In this document: piece after piece, positions 36,141 to 45,566 of the stretch
How the letters are laid out: the number at the start of each line of letters is the position of its first letter
Numbering within the stretch: the first letter of the stretch is position 1
Source of the DNA: Candidatus Protochlamydia sp.
Lineage (GTDB): Bacteria > Chlamydiota > Chlamydiia > Chlamydiales > Parachlamydiaceae
Direction: 5' to 3'
DNA length: 64,000 bases
NCBI GenBank assembly: GCA_013695355.1
Contig: JACDAQ010000006.1
Coordinates: forward strand, 113,960 to 177,959
The notes under the pieces: generated by a model
The model's input: only the letters and a program-made list of their open reading frames with translations
Told to the model about the DNA's origin: nothing
Databases searched by the model: none
Translations under genes and position numbers: made by a program

Positions 36141-38027
36141 TTAAGTAATCGCCTGAGAAGCTAAATATTTATTAGCGTGAGAATCCAGTAAACGCATGAC
36201 ATCTAAAATGTTATTATACTCGCTTTGAGTTGCATTATTTTCTTTAGCAATGGACATTGCCATATTAAGTTCATCTATGGCTTCACTGTAAAGCTCCTGT
36301 TCAATTAAGCATTGGGCTGCACTTGATCTTGCGTTAATGTGGCTTGGATCAAGAGATAATGCTGTATCGAAAGCTTTATAAGCTAAATCAATATTTCCAT
36401 TTTCAAAAAATTCCAGCTCTAAGCTATACCAATTATGAGAATTTGGATTCAAAATAGTAAGGAAGGAATAAAGGGGAATACTTTCAGTGAAGCGATCTTC
36501 TTGGGATTTGGCTAAAGCAATTACTTGAATAGAATTCAAGCTTTCATCGCTTAAGTTGTTAAAAAACAGAAAGTTTGATATTATTGCCTCACGCAAATCA
36601 ATATCCCTTAGTTGTTTATCAGCATTGTTAAGATTGCAAATGTGATCAAGATCAGAAAAGAACTTAAGTTCAGAAATGAGCTTATTATTACTTTCTGGTG
36701 AAAGATATTTGGATCCTTCCGAATGTAAAATATTAATCGCGGCCTCTATTTGCTGACTTTGCACTGCTTCTTTCATTGCTCCATTTAAGTAAGTATCTTG
36801 CTTCTCCAAATGCTCTATAAGTAATTGTTTACCTTCTTCCATCTTATTTTTTTTATATGCTAAAATTTTTTCCGAAATAAGCACACAATGTTTTTTAGTG
36901 CTAAAATATTTTCGTGTGCTTTCTAATCCCGGTTTATTTACATTAAATGGTGTTGGAAAATGGTCCATTCCTGCCACAACGTATTTAATTTTCCAATCCT
37001 GAGAATCGCATGCTTTAAATAAACTCTTCTGGCGTATTTCAAATGTTTCTTTGATGATTTTATCAATATAATTCTTATTAATCAAGATAGCCTCGCTTAA
37101 TGCAATTTCTGTTTCATGGTAAAGCTTTTCTTTAAGTAAAAGTTGTTTTCCATAATCTAACTCATTTAGTGTATCAAGAAGTCTATCCAATGCAGGGGGG
37201 TTCCAATGCAATGTTTTTTCATACATTATTTTGCAAATTGTCAAAAACTTTAAAATATTGCTTTTAGATATACCTGGAAGACTTTTTTTAATTGCTTCAA
37301 GTTCTTCTAAGCTGTGTTGATAGGTTAAAAAATTTTGATCACTTTGCAAATTTTCCAAAGGCTCCCAGCCGAGGCAGTTTTTTGAGTTGAGAACAAGTTC
37401 GCTAAGTTCGCTTGTTTTTGTCACATATGCCTTATGGCCGCTGTAGCAGCCTTCGATGTAGGCAACATCCTCATTGGTAGAAGCGTTTTTGATAAAAGAC
37501 CAACGGACAGGATCAAGGATAGCCCATAATGAATGATTCTCTGCAAAGCAGCGTATTTCAGCCTCTTCGTACGAACTGTTTCCGGTAAGATAATATTTTT
37601 CTCCATAAATCGTCTGTTGCGGCAAGGAGGCTAGCGTGCTATAGTTGATGATATCTTCACCAACTAAACTAAGTAATTTTAAAACAGGAAGCTCATGTTG
37701 AAGACTGAGTTGGTTGATAGCGGCAAGCCAATCAGCAGCCTTTTGCAATTTGGTTACATTTAAATTTTTTTTCGTTTGTTCAGGATTATTAAATAGGAGC
37801 GCACCTTTGAGGTTTGTTTCATGTAAATTTATAAGTTGGGTATCAAGGCTTAGTTGAAATGCGGTAGCAAGGGTTTTCTCATCTTCTTTTATATCGAAGC
37901 TTATTTGATTTGAGGTAGCCAGGTTTTCATCTTCTTGTGTGGATAGTGACAATTGCAAATTGTCTTTGGTTGCATGGGCGATTTCATGAGAATTGATAAA
38001 ATTAGGTTTTATATAAAAATAATTCAT
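36141..38027 (-). CDS. TPR-like repeat protein, unknown function
   Basis: The 628-residue soluble protein has tetratricopeptide-like helices in its last 150 residues: LYSFLTILNPNSHNWYSLEL, DLAYKAFDTALSLDPSHINA, RSSAAQCLIEQELYSEAIDE. This is followed by LNMAMSIAKEN. The N-terminal 180 residues contain Asp/Glu-rich beta-like repeats (NLATSNQISFDIKEDEKTLA) with no family I know. The architecture resembles type III secretion chaperone-like or host-interacting TPR proteins of chlamydiae, but that is weak. It is a single gene with an AT-rich 5' region (38028-38205). Confidence 0.65.
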   Translation of the reverse strand: MNYFYIKPNFINSHEIAHATKDNLQLSLSTQEDENLATSNQISFDIKEDEKTLATAFQLSLDTQLINLHETNLKGALLFNNPEQTKKNLNVTKLQKAADWLAAINQLSLQHELPVLKLLSLVGEDIINYSTLASLPQQTIYGEKYYLTGNSSYEEAEIRCFAENHSLWAILDPVRWSFIKNASTNEDVAYIEGCYSGHKAYVTKTSELSELVLNSKNCLGWEPLENLQSDQNFLTYQHSLEELEAIKKSLPGISKSNILKFLTICKIMYEKTLHWNPPALDRLLDTLNELDYGKQLLLKEKLYHETEIALSEAILINKNYIDKIIKETFEIRQKSLFKACDSQDWKIKYVVAGMDHFPTPFNVNKPGLESTRKYFSTKKHCVLISEKILAYKKNKMEEGKQLLIEHLEKQDTYLNGAMKEAVQSQQIEAAINILHSEGSKYLSPESNNKLISELKFFSDLDHICNLNNADKQLRDIDLREAIISNFLFFNNLSDESLNSIQVIALAKSQEDRFTESIPLYSFLTILNPNSHNWYSLELEFFENGNIDLAYKAFDTALSLDPSHINARSSAAQCLIEQELYSEAIDELNMAMSIAKENNATQSEYNNILDVMRLLDSHANKYLASQAIT

Positions 38028-38172
38028 GCAGAGCCTATTTGTTTAACTTTTTATTTAATTATATAATAATTTTATTAAAATTAATGTTAAATTATAAATT
38101 ATTTAATAAGCTTTATCGATCCGAAAATCGATGAATTACTACTAGATTTATTACCAAATTTAAAGTTAACTT

Positions 38173-38187
38173 AGAACAGGTTCTTAG
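38173..38187. repeat. Single arm of the hairpin repeat
   Basis: AGAACAGGTTCTTAG matches one arm of the hairpin repeat with no partner arm, 20 bases before the small membrane protein gene. Confidence 0.4.
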
Positions 38188-38205
38188 ATAAAAAAAGGGG
38201 GAGCT

Positions 38206-38607
38206 ATGTCGTTTGTTGAGATCATTGCTTTTGGCGTCAGCATTCTTTCGCTCTTATACCTGTTTTTTAGCAACCTTGGCGAGGCCAAGCTTGCTAAGAT
38301 GGCTGAAGAATGGGAAAAAAAAGCTGTACCACAACCACCTGTTCCGCATCACCCTCACATTTTTAAGGCAAAAAAAAAGGCCGATAAGGAAGACCTAAGA
38401 ATAGCGGGCGATTTGGAAAGAAAATTGACTCGTGACTCTTTAGAAAAAAAGCGTTCGGCCAATGCGGCCATGATAATAAGTAGAGAGCATGCCCTTGAAA
38501 TCCCGGAAGCCCCCTCCAAAGGTCGTAATGCATTGAATCGTTTGGTGAGTTTAAAAGATCTTGTAATTTACAAAGAAATTTTAGATAAACCTAAGGGATT
38601 AGAATGA
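38206..38607 (+). CDS. Small membrane-anchored protein upstream of yggS
   Basis: The 133-residue product has one N-terminal membrane helix (VEIIAFGVSILSLLYLFFSN), a Pro/His linker (PQPPVPHHPHIFK) and a Lys/Glu-rich helical tail (DLERKLTRDSLEKKRSANAA). No family recognised. GGGGGAG sits 5 bases before the ATG, and the stop overlaps the yggS start by 4 bases, so it is translated together with YggS. Confidence 0.65.
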   Translation: MSFVEIIAFGVSILSLLYLFFSNLGEAKLAKMAEEWEKKAVPQPPVPHHPHIFKAKKKADKEDLRIAGDLERKLTRDSLEKKRSANAAMIISREHALEIPEAPSKGRNALNRLVSLKDLVIYKEILDKPKGLE

Positions 38608-39293
38608 GCGGGCCCGGGGAACACTTCTGCCAGATACAAGAACAGGTCAAAGAGAAAGCTTTGGCCTATGGAAAATCAAACGAAGTAAGGCTTATTGCTG
38701 TCAGTAAGACCTATCCTTCCGCCATGCTTAAAGAAGTTTATGATGCAGGTTGCCGAGATTTTGGCGAAAACAGGGCTCAAGAGGCAGTCAAAAAGATTAA
38801 TGCAATGCCTGCCGATTGCCGCTGGCATTTTATAGGTACCTTGCAAAAAAATAAGATTGGTAAAATACTAGATGCTTCGATAGCCTTGATCCATTCTGTC
38901 GACACTATTGATCTGGCTGAAAAGATCTCATCCGCATGCCTGGTCAGAAAGCTGGAATGTTCTATCCTTTTGCAGGTTAATACATCTGGAGAGCCCTCAA
39001 AGCATGGCTTTTCTAAAGAAAAATGGGAAAGCAGCTTCGAGCAATTGAACGCATTACCTGCTTTACGCATTGAAGGGTTAATGACGATGGCACCGTTGAC
39101 TGATAACGAGGCTCAAATTAGGGAATCTTTTAGGAAATTATTCGAATTAAGGGAAAAATGGAAGAGACGGATGAAGAATCCTGCTTTTTTCACCCATTTA
39201 TCGATGGGGATGACGCATGACTACCTGATAGCCATTGAAGAGGGGGCCACTCTCTTAAGGGTCGGCACGGCAATTTTTAGAAACCGAAACTAA
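38604..39293 (+). CDS. yggS: YggS/PROSC family PLP-homeostasis protein
   Basis: A PLP-binding TIM-barrel protein that buffers free PLP. The 229 residues are normal for the family. Motifs include LIAVSKTYPSAMLKEVYDAG with the PLP lysine in AVSKT, then DFGENRAQEAVKKI, then WHFIGTLQKNK, LQVNTSGEPSKHGF and LSMGMTHDYLIAIEEGATLL. It is followed by the symporter gene after 18 bases. Confidence 0.95.
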   Translation: MSGPGEHFCQIQEQVKEKALAYGKSNEVRLIAVSKTYPSAMLKEVYDAGCRDFGENRAQEAVKKINAMPADCRWHFIGTLQKNKIGKILDASIALIHSVDTIDLAEKISSACLVRKLECSILLQVNTSGEPSKHGFSKEKWESSFEQLNALPALRIEGLMTMAPLTDNEAQIRESFRKLFELREKWKRRMKNPAFFTHLSMGMTHDYLIAIEEGATLLRVGTAIFRNRN

Positions 39294-39311
39294 AAAGGAA
39301 TGACTTAAGCT

Positions 39312-40562
39312 ATGTGCACACATGTAAAACGAAAAATTAATCCTAATCTTTTTTTTGCCATTGCTGTTTTGCTAGGGGTGTGCACGGGATATTATCTGCT
39401 TGATTCTTTTATTGTGATGAAAACGGCGGAAACAGTTTCCCAGGTTTTTATTAATCTTCTTAAACTTGTCAGCCTGCCAATCATTTTTCTCTCCATTGTA
39501 TCCACTGCCTCAGGTATGGAAAACTTGCAGGAAATCAAGCAACTAGGTCAAAAAGTTGTCAAATATACTCTTCTGACCACAGTGATTGCCGCTACAGTGG
39601 CCCTGGTTCTATTCATTGCCATCGATCCGGTCAGAGGGCAGCTTGCACCTGATGTTGGCAGCCAGGAAACGGCACCTCAGACGAGCTATCTCTCATTTTT
39701 TATCCAGATCGTCCCCTCCAATATTGTGCAACCCTTTAGTGAAAATAATGTGATTGGCGTCCTTTTCCTGGCGTTGCTTTTGAGTTTTGCGGTCGTTTCC
39801 TTGCCTTCGCAGCATCGGACTGTTCTCCACAGCTTTTTTTCAAGCATTTATGCCGCAATTATTGCCATCACCCGTTGGATCGTCGCTGCTATGCCAATTG
39901 CAATTTGGGCATTTATTACGTTATTTATGCGGGACTTGAAACAAGGGTTGGATATCAAAAGCTTGGCCCTCTATTTAACGGTCGTCGTAGCCGCCAACCT
40001 GATCCAGGCATTTGGTGTACTTCCCCTATTACTAAAAATAAAAAAGATATCGCCTTATAAAATGGTAAAGGGCATGTATCCTGCATTATCGGTCGCTTTT
40101 TTTACCAAGTCATCCGCGGCTGCCTTGCCGACCGCCATGCAATGCGCCGAGGAGAATATCGGCATTTCGCGAAAAGTGGCTAGTTTTTCTTTACCCTTAT
40201 GCACAACGATCAACATGAATGCTTGCGCGGCCTTTATATTAACCACCGTTTTATTTGTTTCGATGAGCCAAGGAATGACTTATACACTACCTGAAATGGG
40301 GCTATGGATTATTCTTGCGACGATTGCCGCCATCGGAAATGCCGGAGTTCCGATGGGATGTTACTTTTTGGCCAGTGCCTTTTTAGCAGCCATGAATGTG
40401 CCATTAAATATTTTAGGCGTGATTCTTCCTTTTTATACCATGATCGACATGCTTGAAAGCGCCATTAATGTATGGTCTGATTCATGCGTGACGGCGGTAG
40501 TAGATCAGGAAGTGAAACAGGAAGCGCTGGCATCTTCCCACACCCATTCAGTTCTAACATGA
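39312..40562 (+). CDS. Dicarboxylate/amino acid:cation symporter (DAACS family)
   Basis: A GltP/DctA-type secondary transporter for C4-dicarboxylates, glutamate or aspartate. The 416-residue protein has about eight hydrophobic segments and the hairpin motif VAFFTKSSAAALPTAMQCAE (the serine-rich HP1 element). It also has the conserved NMNACAAF unit and the VPMGCYFLASAFLAAMNVP segment of HP2. AAGGA lies upstream of the ATG. Uptake of host dicarboxylates or glutamate is a plausible role; the substrate cannot be read from the sequence. Confidence 0.9.
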   Translation: MCTHVKRKINPNLFFAIAVLLGVCTGYYLLDSFIVMKTAETVSQVFINLLKLVSLPIIFLSIVSTASGMENLQEIKQLGQKVVKYTLLTTVIAATVALVLFIAIDPVRGQLAPDVGSQETAPQTSYLSFFIQIVPSNIVQPFSENNVIGVLFLALLLSFAVVSLPSQHRTVLHSFFSSIYAAIIAITRWIVAAMPIAIWAFITLFMRDLKQGLDIKSLALYLTVVVAANLIQAFGVLPLLLKIKKISPYKMVKGMYPALSVAFFTKSSAAALPTAMQCAEENIGISRKVASFSLPLCTTINMNACAAFILTTVLFVSMSQGMTYTLPEMGLWIILATIAAIGNAGVPMGCYFLASAFLAAMNVPLNILGVILPFYTMIDMLESAINVWSDSCVTAVVDQEVKQEALASSHTHSVLT

Positions 40563-40800
40563 AAAATTCAAACGCAAAGCCAATCAATTGAATCAATAAT
40601 AGGTTAAAAAGTAATTATTCCTACCAATCTTGCGGCTCGCGCACCTGCAAATCATGTTAAATAAAGAACAGGACTGGCAGGATAGCGGCTTAAATTTGTG
40701 TTTATCTTTCAATATTCCATATAGCATAAGTTAATAAGTTACGGAGTAGGTGAAGGTGACATAAACAATGATGAGATGTTTAGAATATAATCTTAGAAAG

Positions 40801-40957
40801 AAAGCAACACAAAGACACAAAGATACGAAGACACAAAGAGCCGAAGATCTCAATTATCATTCATCTATGTGTCAATTCTATAAAGACCTGTGCAGTTGTT
40901 ATCTATCTTGCCTTTGTGCCTTTGAGACTTCGTGTCTTTGTGTTTAATCGCTTTGAG
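40801..40957. repeat. Cargo-free imperfect palindrome with ACACAAAGACACAAAG arms
   Basis: The left arm AAAGCAACACAAAGACACAA and following AGATACGAAGACACAAAGAG (40801-40840) pairs imperfectly with the right arm TTTGTGCCTTTGAGACTTCG, TGTCTTTGTG, CGCTTTG (about 40914-40954). The centre is AT-rich and non-coding. The arm-centre-arm layout recalls the GxxExxY unit at 4.4 kb, but with no gene inside. The remaining 40563-40800 and 40958-41081 show nothing else. Confidence 0.6.
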
Positions 40958-41081
40958 GTTTTAAATTTATTTAAAAGGTGCAAAAAGAAAGTCGTTAATT
41001 TAAAGCTTGGCTACATGGTTACTCATGTTTTTACTTTTTTTATCCGGTATGTTAAGTTATTTTAGTTCACCATAATGAAGA

Positions 41082-42110
41082 ATGGAACCCAAGATGAAAA
41101 AATCATTACCCCCAAAATTTTTTAATGTCGACCGTTCGGCCGTCATTCAAACAATCGGCCCTCATGCCTTGCTTGAATGCTTTGGGCAAATGCTGCTGAT
41201 CAGGAATTTTGAAATTCGCGCCGAATCGGCTTACCAGCAGGGTAAGATTGGAGGGTTTTTTCACGCTTACGTGGGGCAAGAAGCTATTCAAACTGCAGTT
41301 GTACAGGCAATGGGTACAAACAATTGGTTTGCTACCTCTTACAGATGCCACGCTTTGGCGCTTCTGCTAGGCGCGACCCCCGAAGAATTGATGGCCGAAC
41401 TTTATGGAAAGGCCGCTGGGAATGCAAAGGGGCGGGGCGGTTCCATGCATTTCTTTACCGAAAGGCTTTTAGGGGGATTTGGAATTGTCACCGGCCAGGT
41501 GCCTATTTCAACGGGAGCAGGTTTCACCCTTAAATACAAAGAGATCAGGGATGAAGTTTCGGTTTGTTTTATGGGTGATGGGGCGGTTCCTCAGGGATCA
41601 TTTCATGAGTCATTGAACCTCGCTTCTTTATGGAATCTGCCCTGCGTTTATGTAATCGAAAATAATATGTGGGGGATGGGAACCGCAGTTGAGCGGGCGG
41701 TCTGCGTTAGCCGCCTGGCTGAAGATAAAGCTCCTGGTTATAATATGAAAGGCTATACCTTTGATGGAATGGACTTTTTTAATTGTTATGGAGGTTTTTT
41801 GCATGTTTTTGAAGAGGTAAAAGAAACTCAACGCCCAGTTCTTGTCGAAGTGATCACAGAACGATTTAAAGGCCATTCAATCTCCGATCCTGGTTTATAT
41901 CGTTCGAAGGATAATATGAAAGAGATTATGACTAAGGATCCTATTGCATTAATGCAAGTCATTTTAATGGAACAAGGCATTTTAACTGAAGAAGAGGCAA
42001 AAAAACTCGACAAAGAAGCCCGTGAAAGAGTTGTGCAGGCTATGCATTTTGCTGATACCAGCCCATGGCCTGATCCTCAATCTATTGGCGAAGATGTATT
42101 TGCTCCCTAA
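41082..42110 (+). CDS. pdhA: Pyruvate dehydrogenase E1 component, alpha subunit
   Basis: The thiamine-diphosphate subunit that decarboxylates pyruvate. The 342 residues include GFFHAYVGQEAIQTAVVQAM, SYRCHALALLLGATPEELMA, KGRGGSMHFF and the TPP-binding motif GDGAVPQGSFHE...YVIENN. The phosphorylation-loop-like segment ERFKGHSISDPGLYRS is present. An in-frame ATG four codons in (41094) is a possible start. pdhB and pdhC follow in order, as in Chlamydia. No E3 gene is in the window. Confidence 0.95.
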   Translation: MEPKMKKSLPPKFFNVDRSAVIQTIGPHALLECFGQMLLIRNFEIRAESAYQQGKIGGFFHAYVGQEAIQTAVVQAMGTNNWFATSYRCHALALLLGATPEELMAELYGKAAGNAKGRGGSMHFFTERLLGGFGIVTGQVPISTGAGFTLKYKEIRDEVSVCFMGDGAVPQGSFHESLNLASLWNLPCVYVIENNMWGMGTAVERAVCVSRLAEDKAPGYNMKGYTFDGMDFFNCYGGFLHVFEEVKETQRPVLVEVITERFKGHSISDPGLYRSKDNMKEIMTKDPIALMQVILMEQGILTEEEAKKLDKEARERVVQAMHFADTSPWPDPQSIGEDVFAP

Positions 42111-42167
42111 TAGATTAGGCTCAACTGAATCAAAATATATGTTTATGGTCTCTAACATTGAGGAAAA

Positions 42168-43154
42168 ATGAGTAACGGAACTCAGGTCGTTGAATTAAGA
42201 GAAGCGCTGCGCCAAGCTATTGATGAAGAAATGGAGCGGGATGCTGCCGTTTTTGTCATGGGCGAAGAGGTAGGCGAGTACAATGGCGCCTATAAAATAA
42301 CTAAAGGGATGCTTGATAAATGGGGCCCTAAAAGAATAGTTGATACCCCGATTTCTGAATTGGGTTTCACAGGACTGTGCGTAGGCGCTGCAATGACTGG
42401 ACTTAGGCCTATCGTTGAATTTATGAGCTTTAATTTTTCATTTGTTGCGGCAGATCAAATGATTTCGAATGCCATCAAAATGTATTATATGTCCGGAAGC
42501 AGGTTTTCTGTGCCTGTTGTTTTCAGAGGGCCTAACGGGGCAGCCGCGCAAGTCTCCAGCCAGCATTCACATTGCGTTGAAGCCATTTATGGTAATTTGC
42601 CAGGCTGGCATATTATTGCTCCCAGTAATGCTTATGATGCGAAAGGATTGTTAAAATCAGCAATCAGAGATAATAATCCCGTTCTTTTTTTAGAATCGGA
42701 GCTTTCTTATGGTGATAAAATGGAAATTCCACAGGAAGAATATTTGATTCCAATAGGAAAAGCAAAAATTGTCATTCCGGGTGATCGCCTGACTTTAATT
42801 GCTCATGGCCGCATGGTCACTGTCTGCATTGCCGCTGCAAAGGAGTTGGCAAAAAAGGGAATTAAAATTGAATTGATCGATCTCCGTACAATCAAACCCC
42901 TTGACATTGCCACTATAGCAGCTTCAGTGCGTAAGACGAACCATTGTGTCATTGTTGAAGAAGGGCATGTTTTTGCAGGTATAGCTGCGGAAGTAGGTTT
43001 TCAAATCATTGAGCATTGTTTTGATTATTTGGACGCCCCGTTGAAAAGAGTATGTCAGCTTGAAACCCCAATGCCTTATTCAAAAGTATTAGAAAAAGAG
43101 ACCATCCCTAATGTCGATAGAGTCATTGCAGCAGTTATAGAAATACTTCAATAG
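42168..43154 (+). CDS. pdhB: Pyruvate dehydrogenase E1 component, beta subunit
   Basis: The transketolase-type partner of PdhA. The 328 residues show VFVMGEEVGEYNGAYKITKG, RIVDTPISELGFTGLCVGAA, PIVEFMSFNFSFVAADQMIS and the C-terminal LETPMPYSKVLEKETIPNV. GAGGAAAA precedes the ATG. It is separated by 57 bases from pdhA and 8 from pdhC. Confidence 0.96.
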   Translation: MSNGTQVVELREALRQAIDEEMERDAAVFVMGEEVGEYNGAYKITKGMLDKWGPKRIVDTPISELGFTGLCVGAAMTGLRPIVEFMSFNFSFVAADQMISNAIKMYYMSGSRFSVPVVFRGPNGAAAQVSSQHSHCVEAIYGNLPGWHIIAPSNAYDAKGLLKSAIRDNNPVLFLESELSYGDKMEIPQEEYLIPIGKAKIVIPGDRLTLIAHGRMVTVCIAAAKELAKKGIKIELIDLRTIKPLDIATIAASVRKTNHCVIVEEGHVFAGIAAEVGFQIIEHCFDYLDAPLKRVCQLETPMPYSKVLEKETIPNVDRVIAAVIEILQ

Positions 43155-43162
43155 GAGAGATT

Positions 43163-44458
43163 ATGCCCTTCACGATGACTATGCCAAAACTTTCACCCAC
43201 TATGGAAGAAGGGACAATTGTAAAATGGCACAAAAAAATTGGAGATCCAATTCTGCCTGGTGATTTGCTAATGGATGTGGCTACTGACAAAGCGACAGTT
43301 GAATATCAGGCCCTTGACGAAGGGTGGATGCGTTTAATTTTAGTTGAGGAAGGAAAAAATGCTATCGTCAATCAGCCGATTGCCGTTTTATCTGCCGAAG
43401 CAAAAGAGATAATAGAAGGCTATCAGCCAGAAGGCGCTCAACCCCTGGTCGAGCCAGAAATAAAACAGCCCGAAAGTAAGGAAGGCATGCAAGCGGAGGA
43501 AATTCCTCAAAAAACGGGGGCGGCATTGCAGCAGCCCCGTTTTACTCCCGAAAATCCATTAGAGGAATATGTTTTTGAATTTCCAACCGATGCCATTGAA
43601 AAAAAAATCTTAGCTTCTCCTCTGGCAAAAAAAATCGCAAGAGATAAAGGATTGGATCTGACAAGTGTACGAGGAACCGGTCCGAATCAAAGAATCATGA
43701 GTCGCGATCTTGAAAAAGCGCAGCCGCTTCAATGGGCTTATTCACGGAAAAGGGAAAAGCCACTTACAGCACCTGGAACTTATGAAGAAATTCCTTTAAG
43801 TGCGATGAGAAAAGTGATTGGGCAAAGGCTGCAGGAGTCTAAATCCTTTATTCCTCATTTTTATGTTTCTCAAAACATTGACGCGGAACCTCTTTTAGAA
43901 TTAAGAGAGCAGCTGAAAAAAGGGGATATTAAAATTTCAATTAATGATTTAATCGTGAGGGCGTCTGCTTTAACACTTCGAAAATTACCCCATGTAAATA
44001 CAGGTTTCAATTCCGTTAGTCAGTCAATTATTCAATTTAAAACAATCGATATTGCTGTTGCTGTGAGCGTTGAGGCTGGTCTGATTACCCCTATTATCCG
44101 TCACGCTGATCATAAAAGTGTCGGTGAATTGGCCTCGGAAATTCGTTATTTAGCCAAAAAGGCTCGCGATGGCAAGCTCGATCCGAAAGAATATAAAGGA
44201 GGCTCCTTTACTATTTCAAATCTCGGAATGCACGGAATTACTAACTTTCAAGCCATTCTAAATCCCCCCCAGGCAGCTATTTTAGCAGTTGGTGGAATAC
44301 AGGAAATTCCTGTTATTCGGAATAGTGCGATTGTTCCTGGAAAAATAATGACTCTAACTTTATCAGTTGATCATCGTGTAGTGGATGGGGTAGCGGCAGC
44401 TGTGTTTCTTCAAAATTTAAAGCTTTTGCTTGAAAGCCCTGTGCTTTTATTCTTATAA
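43163..44458 (+). CDS. pdhC: Dihydrolipoamide acetyltransferase (pyruvate dehydrogenase E2)
   Basis: The 431-residue E2 core has one N-terminal lipoyl domain with the modified lysine in DVATDKATVEYQA, then a Pro/Glu-rich linker. A peripheral-subunit binding domain follows (ASPLAKKIARDKGLDLTSVR, GTGPNQRIMSRDL), then the catalytic domain with IPLSAMRKVIGQRLQESK, SFTISNLGMHG and the active-site SVDHRVVDG. AGGAGAG lies before the ATG. It completes the pdhABC operon. Confidence 0.96.
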   Translation: MPFTMTMPKLSPTMEEGTIVKWHKKIGDPILPGDLLMDVATDKATVEYQALDEGWMRLILVEEGKNAIVNQPIAVLSAEAKEIIEGYQPEGAQPLVEPEIKQPESKEGMQAEEIPQKTGAALQQPRFTPENPLEEYVFEFPTDAIEKKILASPLAKKIARDKGLDLTSVRGTGPNQRIMSRDLEKAQPLQWAYSRKREKPLTAPGTYEEIPLSAMRKVIGQRLQESKSFIPHFYVSQNIDAEPLLELREQLKKGDIKISINDLIVRASALTLRKLPHVNTGFNSVSQSIIQFKTIDIAVAVSVEAGLITPIIRHADHKSVGELASEIRYLAKKARDGKLDPKEYKGGSFTISNLGMHGITNFQAILNPPQAAILAVGGIQEIPVIRNSAIVPGKIMTLTLSVDHRVVDGVAAAVFLQNLKLLLESPVLLFL

Positions 44459-44592
44459 AATATAAAATTAAGAGGAAGTTTGATTCTTTATTGTTTCTTA
44501 ATATTAGATTTATGTTTAATTAATTTTAAAGCTTTATGCTTTTTTTTATTATAATACTTAATGTCTTGTTCTCAAAAAATTAGGATGCAAAT

Positions 44593-45417
44593 ATGCCTTT
44601 AAATCCAATAACACCTACGATAAATGCGACAGGTATCCCATTAGAACCAATCCGGGGGGGAGATGATTTGGCTGAAGGGATTGCTGAAATGTTTCAAGAT
44701 GATGAAGCTCAACAAAGAGATTTAGGGGAGCGTGAAAGATATTTGAATGAAGTGATTTCTGCTACGATGGCTTCAAGCCTTGGATTCCTTAGGCACATTA
44801 AATCCATTGCAGGAATGAATGATCGCGTCAATCTTGAAGAAACTGTACACCCTGAAGGAGGAGCGAATAGGATACGTCATCTAAATCCACACACTGAAAG
44901 GGAAGAAACATCCAGTCATATTTTTAGTGTTATTACGGCAATTTTTTTTGGTGCGGCAGCTCTTTTCCTATACTCATCATCGGAAGAATGTAAAGAAATC
45001 CAAAAAAATATAAAAACCTTGAATGAAGATAAACAAGTTTGGGACTCTCTTTTTTTTCGTTTTTATACCCCTCCCTATCATAATCGTGTTAAAGGGTTAT
45101 TTCAAAAAGCAATTGCTTTTCTTGAAGAAAAGGAAAAAAATCTACGCGCAAATTTTTATTTAAGGGTTACTTTACTGAGCTCTGCAATTCTTACAGGCCT
45201 AAGCATTGGCTTAAAAGCCCATCCATTCTTTCAGATCACAGCGGGAGCTGTCTGTGTGGCAACTTCATTTTTTGTAATTAAGAAATACGCACAAGGTTCT
45301 TTTTTTAAAGTACGCTTATCCGTAGAGTTAAGAAATCAGGCGGAAGCAGCTGAAAGGGACCTCTCAGAAAATCTTCTTTCAATGGCTGCGATTTCTGCAA
45401 GCTTACCTGCCGAATAA
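44593..45417 (+). CDS. Membrane protein with two hydrophobic segments, candidate Inc-like protein
   Basis: The 274-residue product has no signal peptide. A hydrophilic N-terminus of about 115 residues is followed by one hydrophobic stretch (IFSVITAIFFGAAALFLYSS), a helical charged region (LFQKAIAFLEEKEKNLRANF), a longer hydrophobic hairpin (RVTLLSSAILTGLSIGLKAH, FFQITAGAVCVATSFFVIKK) and a coiled-coil-like tail. This bilobed pattern with cytosolic-type termini resembles chlamydial inclusion-membrane proteins. C. trachomatis has one unknown gene (CT244) between lpxD and pdhA; I cannot tell whether this is its counterpart. AGGA lies 8 bases before the ATG. Confidence 0.6.
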   Translation: MPLNPITPTINATGIPLEPIRGGDDLAEGIAEMFQDDEAQQRDLGERERYLNEVISATMASSLGFLRHIKSIAGMNDRVNLEETVHPEGGANRIRHLNPHTEREETSSHIFSVITAIFFGAAALFLYSSSEECKEIQKNIKTLNEDKQVWDSLFFRFYTPPYHNRVKGLFQKAIAFLEEKEKNLRANFYLRVTLLSSAILTGLSIGLKAHPFFQITAGAVCVATSFFVIKKYAQGSFFKVRLSVELRNQAEAAERDLSENLLSMAAISASLPAE

Positions 45418-45566
45418 ACGTTTTTACTGTAAAATTAAAACAAATTTATCTCCTCGCATCGTTCTTAGTTTGAATTAGCTATTTACGATTAGGATTTTAA
45501 TCTGTGTTATCATTTCCCTGAGTACTGATTCTAAATTTGTTTAATGTTTCATATATCTGACATATT

